From Pseudomonas sp. B21-040 (GTDB taxonomy: Bacteria > Pseudomonadota > Gammaproteobacteria > Pseudomonadales > Pseudomonadaceae): 64,000 nucleotides of DNA. The stretch spans positions 6,255,501 through 6,319,500 of the forward strand of contig NZ_CP087176.1 in assembly GCF_024748695.1 (NCBI RefSeq). Direction: 5' to 3'. The notes beneath the pieces are model-generated. The model was not told the origin of the DNA and ran no database searches. It saw only the letters and a list, made by a program, of their open reading frames with translations. This document shows, in pieces, positions 45,564 through 54,934 of this stretch (positions are counted from its first letter, which is position 1; every line of letters starts with the position of its first letter). The position numbers and the translations under genes are program-made.

Positions 45564-46778
45564 TTACGGCCCCACCAGCCGGGCTTGCAGATAATCGTAA
45601 AGTTCGCCGGCGCTTTTTTTATAACCTTCACCATTCAGGTGAATCAGATCATTTTGAGCCAAATGCGCTGCATGCCAGCGCTCAATTGAACAGGCGCCGC
45701 CCATGTAAGCTTGCCAGTCCCAGAACAAGGCTGCGGCCTTCAGTGCTGCTTGCCTTTGAATTTGAATGATCTGAGCCAGTTTTGCCGGTTGGCGCCCGGC
45801 GCATGAGTCAGCGGACCGTTGTTTTATCGAGTCTGCTGGCCCGACTAGCAAGATCACGATATCAGGCAAGGTGCGTCGCAACAGGACAAGCTTCTCGTTC
45901 AGGCTGGCCTCATAAAGTGTCAGGTCCAGATCGTCGTCAAATGCTTCATTACCCCCATACGCGAGTACCAGCAAGTCAGGGCGCAAGGCTTGCAGGGTGC
46001 TTTGCCAGCCGTCTTGCCACCTATCGAGAATCTTCAACATCGCACCATTAACACCCAATGCAGAGTACGTCACTCCAATCTCTGTCAAAGACTCGATGTT
46101 CCAGCCTCCCAGCTCTACGGTCTGATTCGAGGCTATCACCAGATCCACCGGCAGGCTTATGGGTTGGATGGCCGGGCTGAAACGCCACTGTCCAGATGTT
46201 GGCAACAGCTCGACACTGGCAGAGTTCCCTCCCGCACTGGCGGTCAGGCGGCTATTGAAGAGCGCACGGTACAGCGCCGATATTCGATATATGCCGTCAT
46301 TCGATGCTCGTGATTCGATATGCACCCCTGCGCCCGGGCTCGTGGGCAGCGACAGATAGCCCCCCAATGGAAACTCGCCGCTGTACTGATTGCGACTGGA
46401 AACCAGACGCCATTGCCCCTCTACCGTCGACAGAACAACTTGATCGTAACGAGTGCCTGGTACAGGCATCGCCGCGATGAAGCCAATGCCGCCGGTGCCG
46501 TATTGTTTCTGGAACAGTCGGCGCATTTCGCCTGAGAACAAATCGGCAGCCGTGTGAGAGTCGCCCAGTTGCACAATGCTGACCGACGTGCTGCGCGAGG
46601 CCTTTAGTTTGCCCACCAGTTTATTCAAGTTCAGGGTCAAGGCCCCTTGAGGCACGTCTGGTGAAATGACTTGATCATTTCGGGGCATCAACTCAGCCGC
46701 CGCACTCGTGCAAAGCCAGCCGTATCCGCTCAGCGCGGCGATCATCCACGCGATAAAGACCCGATGTAATCGTCGCAT
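45564..46778 (-). CDS. Exported SGNH/GDSL-family hydrolase
   Basis: 404-residue secreted esterase/acyltransferase candidate. An N-terminal signal or anchor is at about 8-29 (VFIAWMIAALSGYGWLCTSAAA). SGNH blocks: VQLGDSHTAADLF (block I Ser), VLAYGGNEAFDD (block III Gly/Asn) and DLIHLNGEGYKKSA (block V, DxxH). I chose the ATG at 46778 (MRRLHRV) because it places a signal peptide at the N-terminus. Related proteins de-acetylate or acetylate polysaccharides beside MBOAT genes; none lies here, so the substrate is open. Confidence 0.85.
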   Translation of the reverse strand: MRRLHRVFIAWMIAALSGYGWLCTSAAAELMPRNDQVISPDVPQGALTLNLNKLVGKLKASRSTSVSIVQLGDSHTAADLFSGEMRRLFQKQYGTGGIGFIAAMPVPGTRYDQVVLSTVEGQWRLVSSRNQYSGEFPLGGYLSLPTSPGAGVHIESRASNDGIYRISALYRALFNSRLTASAGGNSASVELLPTSGQWRFSPAIQPISLPVDLVIASNQTVELGGWNIESLTEIGVTYSALGVNGAMLKILDRWQDGWQSTLQALRPDLLVLAYGGNEAFDDDLDLTLYEASLNEKLVLLRRTLPDIVILLVGPADSIKQRSADSCAGRQPAKLAQIIQIQRQAALKAAALFWDWQAYMGGACSIERWHAAHLAQNDLIHLNGEGYKKSAGELYDYLQARLVGP

Positions 46779-46885
46779 GCCCCCGTTCCTTCGCTCGTTG
46801 CCCGAGCCAACTGCCCAGCGCCGTATCACCCAATGATTAACCAATGAATATAGGCAGCAGACAGCCACTGCGCGTCGTTATTCCA

Positions 46886-46912
46886 AACAAAAAAGCCCCG
46901 CATTTGCGGGGC
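46886..46912 (-). terminator. Terminator downstream of the PchP-like gene
   Basis: GCCCCGC (46895-46901) and GCGGGGC (46906-46912) around ATTT; on the minus strand the stem is followed by a T-rich run (TTTTTTGTTTG). It lies 43 bases past the stop of the phosphatase gene and separates it from the SGNH gene. Confidence 0.85.
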
Positions 46913-46954
46913 CGGTCGCGCCCACACGCTGTGCGGGTGCGATTATCGTGGCAT

Positions 46955-48010
46955 TTACTGAATCTCTTCCGGCTTCACGATCACCCAGTTCTTGTCCGCC
47001 GTAACTTCCAGTCCTTCCTTGGCCTGGGCCGCAGCGTTTGTGGCCATCATGCCGTTAATCTGGGTCATGTATTTGTCTTTGCGGTTGACCCACAAGTGGA
47101 TGCCGCCCTTCTTCACGTCGACACTGTGGAACAGCATGTAACCGTCACTGCTCGGGGTGTCGCCGCCGACCAGGACTGGTTTTTTCCACTGATCGATGTA
47201 GGTCAGGATCGCGGCTTGCTTACCGGCCATCCAGGTTGCCGGGGTCCACAGGTATGGGGTCAGTTCAAGGCCAAGGTTAGCCTTCTCGTCGTATTTGCCC
47301 GCGGTGATCTGTTTGCGCGCAGTGGTCAACTCGCCGGACTTGGGGTCCTTGAGCAGCAGGCTCACGCCGATCACGTTCTGCGGTTTGACGTTGTAGCCGT
47401 ACTTCGGATCGGAAGCGACCATGCGCACCAGTTCTTCAGAGGCGGCGGTCATCACGTAGACCTCAATGCCGTTCTCCATCAGCTTGTTGTACAGCTCTTT
47501 CTGACCAGTGAAGATTTTCGGCGGGTTGACGTCGAGATTCTTGACCACGTCGCCTTCGTAATAAGTCGCCGGCACCGGTTTGCCGGACGCCATCATCTCG
47601 TCGACATAGCCTTTGAGTTCTTTGAGGGTAAAGCCGGAGAACACTTGGGCGACCCATGGATAGCAGACCATGTCGTCGACTTCGCAGAGGCGATAGTAGT
47701 AACTGAACAGGCTTTCCTTGTGATCGGCAGTGTCTTTGAAGGGCATCAGTTTCAGGGAGGGGTCGAGTTTCTCGCGGGTGATCAGGCCCTTGTTCTCCAT
47801 GTACGGCAGCAACGACTCTTCCAGATCGTAGCGGTAACTGGTGTTGTCCATGTCGAACACCGCGTAGTTACCTTTGTTGGCGTTGGCGGCAATCATTGCG
47901 TCCAGCGCCTTGGCCTGATCGGCAGGCCAGTGTTTCAAATCGGTCGCGAAAACCTGGCCGGCAAGGCCCAGGCAAATTGCTGCAGCCAGTATTTTTGGTA
48001 TGAATTTCAT
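46955..48010 (-). CDS. pchP: Phosphorylcholine phosphatase-like HAD protein
   Basis: 351-residue periplasmic HAD-superfamily phosphatase. The signal peptide ends at about 22 (GLAGQVFA). HAD motif I is DMDNTS (nucleophile Asp53), motif II TAAS and motif III GGDTPSSDG, matching Pseudomonas phosphorylcholine phosphatase PchP in length and motifs. It releases choline from phosphocholine, for example after phospholipase action on host lipids. I chose the ATG at 48010. It is divergent from the cystine transporter. Confidence 0.88.
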   Translation of the reverse strand: MKFIPKILAAAICLGLAGQVFATDLKHWPADQAKALDAMIAANANKGNYAVFDMDNTSYRYDLEESLLPYMENKGLITREKLDPSLKLMPFKDTADHKESLFSYYYRLCEVDDMVCYPWVAQVFSGFTLKELKGYVDEMMASGKPVPATYYEGDVVKNLDVNPPKIFTGQKELYNKLMENGIEVYVMTAASEELVRMVASDPKYGYNVKPQNVIGVSLLLKDPKSGELTTARKQITAGKYDEKANLGLELTPYLWTPATWMAGKQAAILTYIDQWKKPVLVGGDTPSSDGYMLFHSVDVKKGGIHLWVNRKDKYMTQINGMMATNAAAQAKEGLEVTADKNWVIVKPEEIQ

Positions 48011-48058
48011 CGACGACTCTCCCTGAATGTGAAAGACATCGACGCTAACAAATAAGTG

Positions 48059-48077
48059 TGACAGTCCTCGTCTGTCA
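48059..48077. promoter_or_regulatory. Inverted repeat upstream of the PchP-like gene
   Basis: TGACAG-TCCTCGT-CTGTCA, perfect 6-bp arms, about 49 bases upstream of the phosphatase start in the divergent gap to the cystine transporter gene. It could be an operator or a leader hairpin; no family assigned. The rest of the 242-base gap shows only an AT-rich stretch near 48165-48190 that may hold promoters. Confidence 0.35.
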
Positions 48078-48252
48078 GCGACCGCTACCGTACCCATCGC
48101 GCCAACTGCATCTCTGACAGCGACACCGGCTTATTCCAAAAACGACAGTTAACCTCTGTTTTCGGTATTAATTCATTAGATATCAAACTGTTAGGATTCC
48201 CGGTTCGCAGCTGCCCGGGAAGGCAGCCAGCACAAGTCTTATTGGAGTCCTT

Positions 48253-49644
48253 ATGAATCTGCCGCTGATTCTCAATCTGCTGGTGTTCCTCGCGCTGCTC
48301 TTCGGGCTGGCACAAACCCGTCACACCACTTGGAGCCTGGCAAAAAAAGTCTTGCTCGCGCTGGTGCTGGGCGTGGTGTTCGGTGTGTCGTTGCACACCG
48401 TTTACGGTGCCGGCAATCCGGTACTGAAAGCCTCGATCGGCTGGATCGATCTGGTCGGCAACGGTTATGTGCAGCTGCTGCAAATGATCGTGATCCCGCT
48501 GGTGTTCGCCTCGATCCTCAGCGCCGTGGCCCGTCTGCACAACGCATCATCGCTGGGCAAGATCAGCTTCCTGACCATCGGCACGCTGCTGTTCACCACC
48601 GCGATTGCGGCGCTGATCGGCATCGGTTTGACCAACCTGTTTGGCCTGACCGCCGAAGGCCTGATCGCCGGCACGCAAGAAATGGCGCGCCTGCAAACCA
48701 TCCAGACCGATTACGCCGGCAAGGTCGCCGACCTGAACGTACCGCAGCTGTTGCTCTCGTTCATTCCGCAAAACCCGTTTGCAGACTTGGCCCGGGCCAA
48801 ACCGACCTCGATCATCAGCGTGGTGATTTTTGCGGCGTTCCTTGGCGTCGCAGCCCTGCAATTGCTCAAGGATGACGTCGAAAAAGGTCAGAAAGTGATC
48901 AACGCCATCGACACCCTGCAAGCCTGGGTGATGCGCCTGGTGCGGTTGGTGATGAAGCTGACCCCGTACGGTGTATTGGCGTTGATGACCAAAGTGGTCG
49001 CCGGTTCCAACCTGCAAGACATCATCAAGCTCGGCAGTTTTGTGGTGGTGTCCTACATCGGCCTGGGCCTGATGTTTGTGGTCCATGGCGTGCTGGTGTC
49101 GGCAGCCGGGATCAACCCGCTGCGCTTCTTCCGCAAGGTCTGGCCGGTGCTGACGTTTGCTTTCACCAGCCGCTCCAGCGCCGCGACGATTCCATTGAGC
49201 ATCGAAGCGCAGACCAGCCGCCTGGGAATCCCGCAGTCCATCGCCAGCTTCGCCGCTTCGTTCGGCGCGACCATTGGCCAGAATGGCTGTGCCGGTCTGT
49301 ACCCGGCGATGTTGGCGGTGATGGTGGCGCCGACCGTGGGTATCAACCCGCTGGACCCGCTGTGGATCGCGACGCTGGTGGCGATTGTGACGCTGAGTTC
49401 GGCCGGTGTGGCGGGTGTCGGTGGTGGCGCGACGTTTGCCGCGTTGATCGTGTTGCCGGCGATGGGTTTGCCGGTGTCACTGGTGGCGTTGCTGATTTCG
49501 GTCGAGCCGCTGATCGATATGGGGCGCACGGCGTTGAACGTCAGTGGGTCGATGACGGCGGGCGCGATCACCAGCCAGATCATGCAGCAGACGGATAAAG
49601 AGCTGCTGGATGCGGATGAGCATGGGTCGTTGGCTCACGCTTAA
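48253..49644 (+). CDS. tcyP: L-cystine / dicarboxylate:cation symporter (TcyP/YdjN type)
   Basis: 463-residue DAACS-family membrane transporter, closest in pattern to the sodium/proton-coupled L-cystine importers TcyP/YdjN. It has multiple hydrophobic helices, a Ser-rich re-entrant loop ([17 protein letters not shown]), the helix-7-type [13 protein letters not shown] and a Gly-rich second loop ([17 protein letters not shown]). An N-terminal [19 protein letters not shown] start is typical. GGAG before the ATG is the ribosome binding site. No sulfur-regulator site was identified. Confidence 0.88.
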   Translation: MNLPLILNLLVFLALLFGLAQTRHTTWSLAKKVLLALVLGVVFGVSLHTVYGAGNPVLKASIGWIDLVGNGYVQLLQMIVIPLVFASILSAVARLHNASSLGKISFLTIGTLLFTTAIAALIGIGLTNLFGLTAEGLIAGTQEMARLQTIQTDYAGKVADLNVPQLLLSFIPQNPFADLARAKPTSIISVVIFAAFLGVAALQLLKDDVEKGQKVINAIDTLQAWVMRLVRLVMKLTPYGVLALMTKVVAGSNLQDIIKLGSFVVVSYIGLGLMFVVHGVLVSAAGINPLRFFRKVWPVLTFAFTSRSSAATIPLSIEAQTSRLGIPQSIASFAASFGATIGQNGCAGLYPAMLAVMVAPTVGINPLDPLWIATLVAIVTLSSAGVAGVGGGATFAALIVLPAMGLPVSLVALLISVEPLIDMGRTALNVSGSMTAGAITSQIMQQTDKELLDADEHGSLAHA

Positions 49645-49667
49645 ATCTTCATCGACAGGACCGGCCC

Positions 49668-49765
49668 CATCGCGGGCAAGCCCGGCTCCTACACAGGGAT
49701 CAGTGGTGTTCACACGGTGTGTGCTCCACCTCAAAACCCTGTAGGAGCCGAGCTTGCTCGCGATG
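49668..49765. repeat. REP pair between cystine transporter and folA
   Basis: Inverted REP-like units ATCGCGGGCAAGCCCGGCTC on the left and GAGCCGAGCTTGCTCGCGAT on the right, about 45 bases apart, between convergent genes. Confidence 0.85.
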
Positions 49766-49768
49766 CTT

Positions 49769-50281
49769 TTAAGCCTTCTCCCAAACCTCGAAGTTGTACG
49801 CCGGTTTGTCGCCTTCGGCCGGATTCGGCACGTTCGACACCAACTTCCACTCCTTCAAATCAAACTCCGGAAACCACGCATCCCCGTCCGGGCTTAGCGC
49901 CACGCGCGTCAGATACAAGCGGTCAGCCTGAGCCATCCCCTGCGCATACAACTGCGCACCGCCAATCAGCATCAGCTCATCGACGCCCTGCTCTTTCGCC
50001 CATTCCTCGGCGCGCGCCACGGCCGCTTCCAGCGATGGATAGACTTCTGCGCCTTCCAACACCAGATCAACCTGACGGCTGACCACGATGTTCAACCGGC
50101 CCGGCAGCGGTCGCCCGAGCGAATCCCAGGTCTTGCGACCCATGATGATCGGCTTGCCGAGGGTGGTGGCCTTGAAGTATTTGAAATCCCCCGGCAAGTG
50201 CCAGGGCATGCTGTTGTCGACGCCGATTACACGGTTTTCACCGAGGGCTGCAATCAGGCTGAGGGGGAGTGATTTAGTCAT
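49769..50281 (-). CDS. folA: Dihydrofolate reductase
   Basis: 170-residue NADPH-dependent enzyme that regenerates tetrahydrofolate, the target of trimethoprim. LSLIAALGENRVIGVDNSMPWHLPGDFKYFK is the canonical N-terminus; GRKTWDSLGRPLPGRLNIVVSRQ and LMLIGGAQLYAQGM follow. I chose the ATG at 50281. thyA, its metabolic partner, lies at the right end of the window. Confidence 0.97.
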   Translation of the reverse strand: MTKSLPLSLIAALGENRVIGVDNSMPWHLPGDFKYFKATTLGKPIIMGRKTWDSLGRPLPGRLNIVVSRQVDLVLEGAEVYPSLEAAVARAEEWAKEQGVDELMLIGGAQLYAQGMAQADRLYLTRVALSPDGDAWFPEFDLKEWKLVSNVPNPAEGDKPAYNFEVWEKA

Positions 50282-50367
50282 GCCGGCGAGGATACCAGAG
50301 CCATCCGTACCCCGATAAGCGCCACAGCGGTTATGCTCACGACTCAATCTAAGCGACGGGATGCCGC

Positions 50368-51738
50368 GTGACTGAACTGAACAACCTCTGGCTGACAGAA
50401 ACCATCCGCCTGCGTGAAGAACACGCCGGGCCGCTTGAGGATCTGGAAGCCAACCGACTGGCCCGCAGCGCTGGCGGCGACCTGCCGGCACGGATTCAAC
50501 GTCGGGCCGTGTGGCTGGCCGAACGCGATGGTTTGGCCAATGCCCTCGTGCACTGGCTGCAAGGCGCGCGACTGGCGCTGATCGTGATGGCGGTGTTGGC
50601 CGTGGTCAGCGGCGCCGGCCTGGCGTTTGCTGCGATGGGCGACGGGCAAACCCCGGTGAATGTGTTCTGGGCCTTGGGCAGTTTGCTCGGGCTGAACCTG
50701 ATTTTGCTGATCAGTTGGGCGCTGGGCCTGGTCTTCGCCGGCGAACACGGCGCCACCCTCGGGCGCTTATGGTTGTGGCTCAGTGAAAGACTCGCGCGTG
50801 ATGCCAAAGCCGCACAACTGGCCCCGGCCCTGCTGCTGCTATTGCAGCGACAAAAACTCAATCGCTGGGCCCTCGGTATTCTGGTCAACGGCCTGTGGCT
50901 GCTGGCGATGCTCAGCGCCCTGGCGATTCTACTGACGTTGATGGCCACCCGACGCTACGGCTTCGTCTGGGAAACCACCATCCTGAGCGGCGACACCTTC
51001 GTCGCCATGACTCAGGCCCTCGGCGCGCTGCCAGCCTTGATCGGTTTCAGCGTGCCCAGCGTGGAGATGATTCGCGCCAGCGGCGATGCCGCGCTGAACA
51101 TCGAAAGCGCTCGGCAAGCCTGGGCCGCCTGGCTGGTGGGTGTGCTGCTGGTGTACGGCGTGTTGCCGCGCTTACTGCTGATGCTGTTTTGCCGATGGCG
51201 CTGGAAAACCGGCCAGGCGAAATTGCACCTGGATTTGAACCTGCCCGGTTATGCCCAACTGCGCGAACGCTTGATGCCCACCAGCGAGCGCCTGGGTATC
51301 AGCGATGCCGCGCCGGCGCAACTTCATCGCGTGCAAAGCGGTGTCACGGATCAGCAAAGCGACGGCGCCCTGCTGGTGGCCATCGAACTCGATGACCAAC
51401 GCGAGTGGCCACCGCACCTGCCGAAAACCGTGGGCAACGCCGGCATACTCGACAGCCGTGAATCGCGCCACAAACTCCTCGAACAACTGAGCCGCTTTCC
51501 GCCCGCGCGGTTGCTGATTGCCTGCGACCCACGGCGCTCGCCGGACCGTGGCAGCCTGGCGCTGATCGCCGAACTGGCGCGCAATGCGGCCGCCACCCGC
51601 GTCTGGCTGCTGCAAGCGCCGCCCGGCGAAGCGCTGGATGCCGAACGGCTGGGGGACTGGCATGTCGCCTTGCAGCAATTGGAGCTGCCGTTCGCCGATT
51701 GCGCGCCGTTGAACTGGCTGGAGAGCGGTCATGACTAA
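50368..51738 (+). CDS. DUF2868 membrane protein
   Basis: 456-residue protein with several transmembrane helices (ALIVMAVLAVVSGAGLAFAAM, FWALGSLLGLNLILLISWALGLVFA, LGILVNGLWLLAMLSALAILLTLM, AWLVGVLLVYGVLPRLLLMLF) and a cytoplasmic C-terminal domain. Function is unknown. A GTG start at 50368 gives the family's usual N-terminus. It overlaps the DUF3482 GTPase gene by eight bases; the two occur together in many pseudomonads, so they probably form one membrane GTPase system. Confidence 0.88.
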   Translation: MTELNNLWLTETIRLREEHAGPLEDLEANRLARSAGGDLPARIQRRAVWLAERDGLANALVHWLQGARLALIVMAVLAVVSGAGLAFAAMGDGQTPVNVFWALGSLLGLNLILLISWALGLVFAGEHGATLGRLWLWLSERLARDAKAAQLAPALLLLLQRQKLNRWALGILVNGLWLLAMLSALAILLTLMATRRYGFVWETTILSGDTFVAMTQALGALPALIGFSVPSVEMIRASGDAALNIESARQAWAAWLVGVLLVYGVLPRLLLMLFCRWRWKTGQAKLHLDLNLPGYAQLRERLMPTSERLGISDAAPAQLHRVQSGVTDQQSDGALLVAIELDDQREWPPHLPKTVGNAGILDSRESRHKLLEQLSRFPPARLLIACDPRRSPDRGSLALIAELARNAAATRVWLLQAPPGEALDAERLGDWHVALQQLELPFADCAPLNWLESGHD

Positions 51739-53107
51739 CGCCTGGAAGGCACCGTTGAAACTGGCCGTGGTCGGCCACACCAACGTCGGCAAAACCTCAT
51801 TGCTGCGAACCCTGACCCGTGATGTCGGCTTCGGCGAAGTGTCCCATCGCCCCAGCACCACGCGCCATGTCGAAGGCGCGAGGTTGTCGGTGGACGGCGA
51901 GCCGCTGCTCGACCTCTACGACACGCCCGGCCTGGAAGACGCCATCGCCCTGCTCGACTACCTCGAACGGCTGGAACGTCCCGGCGAACGCCTCGACGGC
52001 CCGGCCCGCCTGGCGCGGTTCCTTGAGGGCAGCGAAGCCCGGCAGCGCTTTGAGCAGGAAGCCAAAGTGTTGCGCCAACTGCTCACCTGCGACGCCGGCC
52101 TCTACGTGATCGACGCCCGCGAGCCGGTGTTGGCCAAGTACCGCGATGAACTGGAAGTGTTGGCCAGCTGTGGCAAACCGTTGCTGCCGGTGCTGAATTT
52201 CGTCAGCAGTGCCAACCATCGCGAACCGGCCTGGCGTGAAGCGTTGGCGCGCCTGGGCTTGCATGCCTTGGTGCGTTTCGACAGCGTCGCGCCGCCAGAG
52301 GATGGTGAGCGTCGACTCTATGAAAGCCTCGCCCTCCTGCTGGAAAGCTCCCGTGAGCAACTGGAGCGCTTGATCGCCGATCAACAGGCCCAACGCCTCG
52401 CCCGTCAGCAAAGCGCAGTGCGGTTGATTGCCGAATTGCTGATTGATTGCGCCGCGTGCCGGCGCAGCGTTGCCAGCGACGCGGCGCAAGAACAACAGGC
52501 CATTGGTGAACTGCACAAAGCCGTGCGCCAGCGCGAACAACGTTGCGTTGAAGCACTGCTCAAGCTGTACGCCTTCCGCCCACAGGACGCGGCGGCCAGT
52601 GACTTGCCGCTGCTCGATGGGCGCTGGGGCGATGACTTGTTCAACCCCGAAACCCTCAAGCAACTCGGCGTAAGGGTCGGCGGTGGAATCGCGGCCGGTG
52701 CGGCCGCGGGCGCCGGGGTCGATTTGCTGGTGGGCGGCATTACCCTGGGTGCGGCAGCCTTGGCCGGAGCGATCGCCGGTGGCGCGCTGCAAACCGCGCG
52801 AAGCTATGGCAGCCGTTTGCTGGGCAAAATCAAAGGCCAGCGAGAGCTGACCGTCGATGACAGCGTATTGCGGTTATTGGCGTTGCGTCAGCGGCAACTG
52901 CTACAGGCGCTGAATCAGCGCGGGCATGCCGCGATGGACAGCATTCACGTGGCCACGCCCCAGGACAAGACCTGGCGCGAAGGCAAATTGCCCGAAGCAC
53001 TGAACAAGGCACGGGCGTATCCGCAATGGTCGTCGCTTAATCCGCAGGCGAAATTGAATCAGGCCGAGCGCCAGGAGCAAATTGAGGTGTTGGCGCAACA
53101 GCTTTAA
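51731..53107 (+). CDS. DUF3482 domain GTPase
   Basis: 458-residue P-loop GTPase. Walker A/G1 is VVGHTNVGKTSLLRTL at about 14-29 and G3 is LYDTPGLED. The C-terminal DUF3482 region contains a long Gly/Ala hydrophobic stretch (GGGIAAGAAAGAGVDLLVGGITLGAAALAGAIAGG) like the membrane-inserting glycine zippers of other bacterial GTPases. Function is unknown; tightly coupled to the DUF2868 membrane protein. Confidence 0.9.
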   Translation: MTNAWKAPLKLAVVGHTNVGKTSLLRTLTRDVGFGEVSHRPSTTRHVEGARLSVDGEPLLDLYDTPGLEDAIALLDYLERLERPGERLDGPARLARFLEGSEARQRFEQEAKVLRQLLTCDAGLYVIDAREPVLAKYRDELEVLASCGKPLLPVLNFVSSANHREPAWREALARLGLHALVRFDSVAPPEDGERRLYESLALLLESSREQLERLIADQQAQRLARQQSAVRLIAELLIDCAACRRSVASDAAQEQQAIGELHKAVRQREQRCVEALLKLYAFRPQDAAASDLPLLDGRWGDDLFNPETLKQLGVRVGGGIAAGAAAGAGVDLLVGGITLGAAALAGAIAGGALQTARSYGSRLLGKIKGQRELTVDDSVLRLLALRQRQLLQALNQRGHAAMDSIHVATPQDKTWREGKLPEALNKARAYPQWSSLNPQAKLNQAERQEQIEVLAQQL

Positions 53108-53119
53108 GCGGGGCAGCCT

Positions 53120-53677
53120 TCACACCGCCAACAGTCGCGCCGCTTTTTCCTTCAAGACCCCAAGGTCGATCACTGGCACCTGCATTTCCTTCGCCAGCTC
53201 ATCCCACTGGCGCATGCGCAAACTGACTTCGCACAACGGGTCTTGCTCGAAGGCGTCAGCCTCGGCCGGTGTCATCACCCCGCCCTGGTATTCCAGGGTG
53301 CGGCGGCTGGCTTCGCTCAAGCGTTCGTAGTACCCAGGCGCTTTCAGCGTCAGATAACGCTTGGCCTGCACGTGGTATTCCACCAGTCGCGCCATGCGTT
53401 CGCTGAACCCGGCGCGGCGCAAGTAATCGGCGCCCAATCGCTCGTGGCTGACCACGCCGAAGCCGCCCATGTTCTCGGCGCTCTCGGCGCAGATGTGCCC
53501 GATGTCGTGAAAGAACGCCGCCAGCACCACTTCATCATCGAAGCCCTCGGCCATTGCCAGTTGCGCAGCCTGGGACATGTGCTCGATCTGCGACACCGGC
53601 TCGCCGATGTAATCGCTGTCGCCGAAACGTTCATACAAGCCGAATACTTCGGCGATCACGTGCTCACTGCTACCCAT
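53120..53677 (-). CDS. Phosphonate-associated HD-domain mixed-valence diiron oxygenase (PhnZ-like)
   Basis: 185-residue HD-domain protein. Beyond the HD motif (AAFFHDIGHICAE, His57-Asp58) it has YIGEPVSQIEHMSQAA at about 23-38, matching the Tyr/Glu substrate loop and early His of PhnZ, which oxidatively cleaves the C-P bond of 2-amino-1-hydroxyethylphosphonate. Its place beside an aminoethylphosphonate importer supports that reaction. The start ATG at 53677 overlaps the stop of the upstream FAD enzyme gene by one base. No PhnY-type hydroxylase is in the window. Confidence 0.85.
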   Translation of the reverse strand: MGSSEHVIAEVFGLYERFGDSDYIGEPVSQIEHMSQAAQLAMAEGFDDEVVLAAFFHDIGHICAESAENMGGFGVVSHERLGADYLRRAGFSERMARLVEYHVQAKRYLTLKAPGYYERLSEASRRTLEYQGGVMTPAEADAFEQDPLCEVSLRMRQWDELAKEMQVPVIDLGVLKEKAARLLAV

Positions 53678-54810
53678 CAACGCTCTCCCAATAAAGTCGC
53701 CACGTTACGCTCCGCCATCGCGGGCCCGACGCTCATGCCGACGCCGGTGTGCATCAGCGCAATGCTGACGCCCGGCTGCGGTCGCAGGAATGAAAATGGC
53801 CCCGGCCCCCGTGAACCATAGACCCCCTGCCAGCGTTCGACCACTTGTACGTTGCAGCCCAACGTCTGCTCGGCCAGCTCGATCATCCAGTTGTCCACTT
53901 GCTCGGCATTGAACGGTGATGGATCGCGGCCGTAATGGTGAGAGTCGCCGATGATCAATTCGCCGTAGGGCGTCGGGCTGATTAGCAGGTGGATACCGTT
54001 TTCGTGCAAGTGCGGCTCGTCGCGCAGGATCTGCGCCTGCACCGCCGCCGCTTCCGGCAGGTCGGCAAAGGCGCCGTAGTGCACGCAGCTCAAACCGGTG
54101 AGCAAGGCGTGTTGCAAGTTGAGGTTGACCTGCGGGCGGGCGCGAAGCATTTGCAGGCGACAGATTTGTGGGTTGAGTTCTGCAATCTGTTCGGCCAGTA
54201 ACGTCTGATAATCGTGGCCGGAACAGACGATGATCTGCTCGGCGCTGAACGTGCCGGCGGTACTGTGCAAGCGGCCCGGCTCGATGTCGCGAACCAGGGT
54301 CGAAAAGTGAAAGGTGACGCCGAGCTCGCGGCGCAGGTAGTCGATCAGTGCCGGTATCGCCTCGCGGGAATACAGTTGTTGATCGTCCATCCCGTGCAAC
54401 GCGGCGCGGTGATGGCTGAACTGGCCGCTGTACAGATCGCGCAATGCCGCACCGCGCAGCAGCTCGACGCGGTAGCCGTATTCCACGGCGCGACCGGCGC
54501 AAAAAGCTTCGAGCAGGTGCTCTTCCGCTTCGGTACGGGCGAACAAGTAAGAGCCATTACGCTTGAGTTGCAGGCCGGCGAGTTGCGCCCATTGGCCCCA
54601 GATCTCGCGGCTGGCCCTGGCCAGTTCGAGCATCGGGCCCGGCGGCTGGCCGGTGACCAATGCCTGACCGAAGTTGCGTACCGATGCGCCTAAGGGCGTT
54701 TCGCTGCGTTCGAAAACGGTGACTTTCAGACCGCGTTTGGCGGCGGCGTAGGCGTGGGACAGACCGAGAATGCCGGCGCCGACGATCAGCATGTCGTTGT
54801 GTTGTGTCAT
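53677..54810 (-). CDS. FAD-dependent oxidoreductase of phosphonate clusters (TIGR03364 type)
   Basis: 377-residue DAO-fold flavoprotein. The FAD-binding GAGILGLSHAYAAAKRG is at about 11-27. The C-terminus closes with FAD-contact GVYGSRGPGPFSF and MHTGVGMSVGPAMAE. This DAO family recurs beside HD oxygenase and AEP transporter genes, suggesting oxidation of the amine of an aminoethylphosphonate or its N-methyl form; the exact reaction here is inferred. I chose the ATG at 54810; upstream residues run into a REP pair. Confidence 0.83.
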   Translation of the reverse strand: MTQHNDMLIVGAGILGLSHAYAAAKRGLKVTVFERSETPLGASVRNFGQALVTGQPPGPMLELARASREIWGQWAQLAGLQLKRNGSYLFARTEAEEHLLEAFCAGRAVEYGYRVELLRGAALRDLYSGQFSHHRAALHGMDDQQLYSREAIPALIDYLRRELGVTFHFSTLVRDIEPGRLHSTAGTFSAEQIIVCSGHDYQTLLAEQIAELNPQICRLQMLRARPQVNLNLQHALLTGLSCVHYGAFADLPEAAAVQAQILRDEPHLHENGIHLLISPTPYGELIIGDSHHYGRDPSPFNAEQVDNWMIELAEQTLGCNVQVVERWQGVYGSRGPGPFSFLRPQPGVSIALMHTGVGMSVGPAMAERNVATLLGER

Positions 54811-54837
54811 TGAAATTTGTCCTGAATGACAGACCGC

Positions 54838-54910
54838 TATCGCGGGCAAGCCCGCTCCCACAGGTTTTGTGAACGCCACAGATCATGTGGGAGCGGGCTT
54901 GCTCGCGATG
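54838..54910. repeat. REP pair inside the phosphonate cluster
   Basis: Inverted REP-like units TATCGCGGGCAAGCCCGCTC and GAGCGGGCTTGCTCGCGATG, about 25 bases apart, in the 124-base gap between the binding-protein gene and the FAD enzyme gene. Confidence 0.85.
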
Positions 54911-54934
54911 GGGCCCTGTCAGTCGATGAAGATC

